This document shows positions 56,177 through 64,000 of a stretch of DNA of 64,000 nt, piece by piece. Source of the DNA: Batillaria attramentaria (lineage: Eukaryota; Mollusca; Gastropoda; Batillariidae); contig JACVVK020000018.1 of assembly GCA_018292915.2 (NCBI GenBank), positions 1,034,501 through 1,098,500 of the forward strand, given 5' to 3'. The notes beneath the pieces were generated by a model. It was not told the origin of the DNA. It saw only the letters and a program-made list of their open reading frames with translations, and searched no databases. Within the stretch, counting starts at the first letter, position 1. The number at the start of each line of letters is the position of its first letter. A program made the position numbers and the translations under genes.

Positions 56177-56741
56177 AGTCGCTAACTGCAGACTGTCGCT
56201 AACTGCAGAAAGTTGTAGGCGCATGTGGGAAATAAGGAGCACTCCCCGCACTCCTCATCTAATTCCGGCGGGACCGCTGTCGTCTGCTGCAATGCCTTTT
56301 CCCCCTTTGCCCCAGCGATCTTACATACCCTTTTATTATACTGAACAAGGTTTTTGTGGGATTAGCAGCTGCAGCGAAAACAGAAAAAATCTCTGTGATT
56401 TCTCTGTGAAATCTGCAGATTTCCTATGCCGCAAATCACGCGCCTGTACCTCGCCTGTACTCCCGAACTAATGCGGTGCTGACCTTGACCTCGAGTCAGT
56501 GCGACTCGAGGTCAAGGTCAGCACCGCATTAGTTCGGGAGTTCTCATTAAATTATCACGGAACGCAAATAATTAAACTACGTTATGTTTGCTGCTTTTAT
56601 TGATCAACAAATCCTTAGGTGGAGGCGTGTCAACATTATCATTGTGATTTAATTACCAAATTACATGTAGTGATGTATCCCAGTTATCATCAGTTCCTGC
56701 GATCAGTCTGCAGTTAGCGACACTCTGCAGTTAGCGACGTC
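56177..56741. mobile_element. Foldback MITE with doubled terminal repeats
   Basis: Both ends carry a 32-bp inverted repeat (56178-56209; 56707-56738) with one mismatch. Each arm consists of two direct copies of GTCGCTAACTGCAGA. The host LINE sequence ACAGTGCCCTxTTA is present on both sides (56163-56176; 56742-56755), a 14-bp duplication with one mismatch. No protein frame is visible. Confidence 0.85.
56459..56541. repeat. Perfect 39-bp inverted repeat with 5-bp loop
   Basis: The arms 56459-56497 and 56503-56541 are exact reverse complements around the loop AGTGC. Each arm contains TCAAGGTCA or its inverse, the extended half-site bound by FTZ-F1/ERR-type nuclear receptors. It lies within the MITE. 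Confidence 0.95.
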
Positions 56742-57437
56742 ACAGTGCCCTCTTAGCTCACAATGAGTCTGACCTTCAGCTTATTGTAACCAGATCTGCA
56801 GAGGGGGCAGGGTTGTTTGGCCACACCCTCAGTCTCGGCAAGACAGAGGTCCTCCACCACCCAGCCCCAGGATCGTCAGCACCACCACCGAGTATCTGTA
56901 TCGACATCAAACAACTGATATCCTCTGATGGCTCGATGGACAGAGAAATCGGCAAAGCCAGCCAAGCTCTGGCTGGACTCCAAGTCCGAGTACTCCTTCA
57001 CCAGAACATCAAGCTGTCAACCAAGCTGAAGATCGACAAAACGGGTGTTACTGTTCGGCCTGCTGTTCATATGCGAATCATGGGCCCACGACAGGGAGCA
57101 CATCAGGCAACGAGAAATTTCATGCGCTCCCTGCGGTTTATCGTTTGCGTACGCGGTTAATTCAAGGTGACAAACGAGAACGTCCTGGACCAGACTGGCT
57201 TTAGTGTTATCGAGGCCACGTCAGCTCCTGTCACAGGGTCTAAGAAATCTAGGGTGAATCAAAGACTGCATTAAGGACAACCTCCAGTACGCACACATAC
57301 ACCCACAAGAACTGAAGATCCGCGCCAGCGACATGGCCGACTGGAATACCGTCACTACCGGAGAGGCAGCTAGCAGTTTCGAAGACAACAGTCGAAGCCA
57401 CACTGAGTGCCCCCCCCCCCCCCCTCTCTCTCTCTGT

Positions 57438-57503
57438 GACCACGACTGTGACTACAGCAGGTCACTGAATGGAAACAACATATTGGGCTGGTGGCCATCT
57501 TGT
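57438..57503. repeat. Isolated right end of element H subfamily 2
   Basis: GACTGTGACTACAGC, TGAATGGAAACAACATATTG and GGCTGGTGGCCATCTTGT match 42470-42532 almost exactly. The rest of the element is absent. Confidence 0.78.
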
Positions 57504-58185
57504 TCCTCTGTCTCCAAGGGTGATCTGTTGCATGACGCTGACGCTGACCGACTGTCAAATTCAAGGTGTTTCAAAGACGACAGTGTGGAGCCGTGGACTT
57601 CTACAGAGGGCTGGACAGACTACATGAACGAATTTGGGAGCTCGACAGGGGAATGCTGGCTTGGTAAGCTTTCTGTGATGATGCGCTGTATATTTGAGTA
57701 GCCCATAGTTATTTCCTTCTCCCCTTGTGAAGACTTCATGCCCGATGAACCGGCAATATCAGAGGCTCGTCTGCTGTTCGATGAGTTTCCCTGAACACAT
57801 TTCGCATCGCTCAGGAGTATCCCATGCTTTTTTAATTGTTTAATTTTTTTTTCATTTTTACCCCTTGTCGGTTTTGACCCCGAATGCGAAAATCAGGTAA
57901 GATTAACGGTTTCTTGGCGGCTCTCGCTGCAGCAAACACGAGTATAATCAAACTGCAACACTCCCACTGAGCCAAATTTTAATCCAGTGAAAAAACGATG
58001 TGAATTTTTGTTTCATTGAGCACACCCTCAAAAGTGCTTGGTATGAACTGAGTTAAATGTGGTATTCTGGTCATTTTGTGAAAAACACAAGAAGTCAGTT
58101 TCGTTCTTTTCATTTCGAATGCAATTCTCACTTCTAACAAAAAGGATAATACAGGTAAACTTTGCTCGATTTTTTGGAATACTGT
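57504..58185 (+). pseudogene. Duplicated FREP exon 3 with flanking intron, frameshifted
   Basis: It is collinear with 50247-51020 of the FREP-like gene: intron end, exon 3 and most of intron 3. The exon copy is 57566-57663, 98 nt against 97, because one extra base lies in the GGGCTGGACAG segment. The frame shifts after DFYRG and meets a stop at the old donor. Exons 4-5 are not present. Confidence 0.87.
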
Positions 58186-58610
58186 AAAAATCTGGGCGAA
58201 AATGCGAGGTGAAAAAAAAAAAGTATCGAAATGAGCCTAAAATATACCTCCCGAGAACCTCACGTGACCATGACGTCAAATGTGATCTTGTTCAGTAGTT
58301 GAGTGTACTCCTAACACTTTCATGAGACAGTGGGAAAAATCACGTCAGTGAGTGAAGTGTTCTTTTGGAATAGTTTCATTCCTGGAAAAGGGCGTGCCAG
58401 ATTTAAAATTTTTAAAAAAGCAGCGAAAATATGTAGGCTGGTTTTACTTACACCGAGACGAAACGGAAAGACAGAGAACACTGGCTGTTATAACATGAAT
58501 TAGGTCACAACTCTGTGAAAAACCTTTTCTCTGCAAAAGGTCTACAAAAGTGGCTCCATAAAACGTTCAAACATCGTGGGAAAGTGAGATAGCAAACACA
58601 CCATACTACC

Positions 58611-58690
58611 TAGTAGTAGTAGTAGTAGTAGTAGTAGCAGTAGCAGCAGCAGTAGTAGTAGTAGTAGTAGTAGTAGTAGCAGTAGTAGTA
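58611..58690. repeat. (AGT)n trinucleotide repeat
   Basis: About 80 bp of AGT/AGC repeats just beyond the stop codon of the minus-strand secreted gene. Confidence 0.95.
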
Positions 58691-58749
58691 ACGGCCTCGC
58701 ATCTACAGACCGTCTAACGATTTTGTTGTTGATCGACCAAGAGATCAGC

Positions 58750-62125
<3,376 letters not shown>

Positions 62126-62164
62126 GCTGGCAAGAGTGTGTTTCGCGAGATCAGACCTGTTCTT

Positions 62165-62172
62165 TTTATATA
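62165..62172 (-). promoter_or_regulatory. TATA box of the secreted coiled-coil gene
   Basis: TATATAAA followed by AAG on the minus strand, 40-47 bp upstream of the chosen ATG. A start site about 30 bp downstream would leave a very short leader and supports the ATG at 62125. Confidence 0.6.
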
Positions 62173-62442
62173 TCTGTCCAGAGAGGAAAGCGGCCACCTA
62201 CAACCCACCCCTCCTCCGTATTTAAAGATCGGAGGGCTCTACAAAAAACCGGAAACCGTCTCTGTGAAAAGTATACCACAGTGGAGAGCCAGCTCGGGCA
62301 CAGTTGCACGGTTTCCAGCATTTCGGAAATCAATTTAAACAAGGGACTGAGGTTTCGTTCAGTTCAATTTGCCTTTGGACACATTTTTAACTTTAAGCTC
62401 AACGCTCGTAACGAAGGTGGGGGGGGGGGGACTGCCGCGTAC

Positions 62443-62670
62443 AAAGCACCGAGGCTGTTTGTCAAATGAATCGTTTGGCCATTGCGACCAGTTTCGTGAC
62501 TTTGCTGCTTCTGATAGTAGAGCAATAAATATGGCTTTCTTTAGCTTAACGCTTCCATACCCGTACCTCACACACCGATACGTCCAAGTCGTTCAAATTA
62601 GCCACCAATTAGCGTTGACTAGATGGTCGGTCTTCAGTCCGTAACCATATAACGTCGTCTGCTAAGTATG
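62443..62670 (+). repeat. Dispersed repeat D copy 3
   Basis: Matches 12900-13110: GAGGCTGTTTGTCAAATGAA, CCAGTTTCGTGACTTTGCTG, TTCTGATAGTAGAGCAATAA, TTAGCCACCAATTAG and GTCTTCAGTCCGTAACC. No frame or terminal repeat is evident. Confidence 0.7.
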
Positions 62671-64000
62671 CATGGTAGGCTTCTGCAACAACATATACGC
62701 CAACACGAGACACCACAATGGTTTCAGATGCTCTGTTGCGACCCAAATGACTGATTCTGAATTTCTGATGCACGGATCAGGCGCATTCGACGGAAAGTTT
62801 TTCCATAGCGTTGTTGTATTCCTGACAAACGTAATGAAACTTAGCAAGGCTGCATCCAGTCGCAACTTTATAGCTCACCGTTGGAGTCAGTTGTGTGCAA
62901 GTAACAATGATAAACACAGATTTATCGAAACAAAAATTATTCCCCCCCCCCCCCATTCCCCAACCCACAATAAACATAATTATTTTGTTGTTACTCCGAC
63001 ACTATTGCATATTGCACATACTTCCTTGGGGCCTAGAAATAGTGACTGGAGGTAGCTGTGAATTAGAGCAGGACATCAAACGAAATCGTAATGACTAATG
63101 GCACCTTCTCGACACAGATATGAAACACCGACGTTTCGGATGACCCGAAAAATCCGACAACAGATAGGCGTTAATGATCGTAGAGTGCTCCTCAATACAA
63201 AAACCAACAACGAGAGGTAGATCTACGCGGGATTATGGCCAGTCTCCGTCTGTTAAGGCTAAGCTGTAGATTCTACTTTGTCTTCTTCTCCTTTCTTTTT
63301 CTTTTTCTTCAGCCTTTGCTTCTTCCCCTTTCTAGTCCGCGGGATTGAGGACGGGTGAGAACCGTGTAACGGCGGCAGGCTGAATCTGGTATTTGGCGTT
63401 TGTAAAACCACAATGGTTGAGAAAGAAGATCTTTAAACAGATTTCCTGTGAACCTGTTATCAAAAGGCCTTTTTGCCGTGTCTTGTCTGAACTCTGCAAA
63501 CCAAGTGCGGTTTATCTCACTTCCTCTGATGACGATTAACCTTTTGTAGGGCGCTACTCGAAGTTCCTTGCGCCAAGCAAGCTCATGGTGCCTCGCTTCC
63601 TCTCTCTGAACAACCAAACCAACGTTGATTATACTTAAGAGGCACTCGAAGAGACTGTTTCTAATCTAAGGAGACAAACACCGCAGACACCTGTCACCCA
63701 CTACACGTCCAAGATCGAGATACGACTCGTCAAAGGTGATACGTGGTGGAAATTAAGCAGACCAGACGTTACGTTCCACAATCTGTCAGTTCCAACATCT
63801 CACGAAATGACCTTTAATCTGTTTGACGCAAACATGCAGCTTCACATTAGCAAGTTTGTTTGCCGAGCATCCACGACCCCCCTACCACCCTCCGCCTTTG
63901 AAAATGTCTGAGGGAACGGTACCACACAATAAAGCTGACATTCGAGTTTGTACCAGTAGTTCAGACGTACGCCACCCAACGTTTTGTCCTGAATATTGCA
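62671..64000. other. Gene-free right end
   Basis: Open frames at 62672-63055 (+) and 63309-63617 (-) show no recognised domain, signal peptide or splice partners. A C run lies at 62942-62954. I do not call a gene. Confidence 0.5.

Larger units (their letters stand above)
56085..57405 (+). mobile_element. Decayed LINE, same family as 44740
   Basis: Shared segments include ALFADDSAL, LSLGKTEVLHHPAP, SICIDIKQLISSDGSMDREI and the C-terminal IRASDMADWNTV. It carries several frameshifts and is interrupted by a MITE at 56177-56741. Confidence 0.75.

Noticed and set aside
63309..63617. 102-codon minus-strand frame as a small conserved protein
   Set aside because: A faint resemblance at the C-terminal end to a ribosomal protein motif is too weak and the key residues do not line up.

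Overview
The window is eukaryotic nuclear DNA, most likely from a gastropod mollusc. The evidence is GT-AG introns, very dense (CA)n/(GT)n and AGT microsatellites, tRNA-derived SINEs, several non-LTR retrotransposons, a fibrinogen-related (FREP-like) immune gene, and a relic of a GRL101/relaxin-type LGR receptor. There are no operons, prokaryotic signals or CRISPR arrays. The species call is inference.

Three genes can be assembled exon by exon with matching phases. (1) RECQL5, the RecQ5 DNA helicase: 11414-27589, + strand, 13 exons, 1052 codons plus stop, with helicase core, zinc module and C-terminal SRI domain. (2) A secreted FREP-like protein: 47799-52210, +, 5 exons, 283 codons, with a signal peptide, a PAN/apple-like cysteine module and a fibrinogen-related domain whose N-terminal part is missing. 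(3) An unrecognised secreted coiled-coil protein: 58750-62125, -, 5 exons, 298 codons, with a TATA box. Two tRNA-Val(AAC)-like genes and one decayed copy lie in the first 6 kb.

Layout: 1-11.4 kb is repeat-rich and gene-poor, with the tRNAs, SINEs and a Rex1/CR1-like LINE fragment. 11.4-29 kb is RECQL5; its introns hold a BED-type DNA transposon, a 65-bp minisatellite, a long C-tract, an inverted-repeat element and a nested SINE/LINE/DNA-transposon complex that includes an intact 1007-aa APE-RT retrotransposon. 29-32.6 kb holds a LINE fragment and a GPCR pseudogene with a SINE inside its exon. 33.7-47.1 kb contains three copies (two subfamilies) of an apparently undescribed 1.6-2.1 kb element headed by a palindrome, a Tigger/pogo relic, and a four-deep nested insertion. 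47.8-62.2 kb holds the two secreted-protein genes, facing each other, separated by LINE fragments, a foldback MITE with a perfect 39-bp hairpin, and a frameshifted duplicate of a FREP exon. The rest is repeats or unassigned sequence.

The two secreted genes may belong to an innate-immune neighbourhood, but only the FREP identity is supported. Repeat families named SINE-A, SINE-B and SINE-C and the hairpin-headed element are my own labels, defined by comparing copies inside this window.
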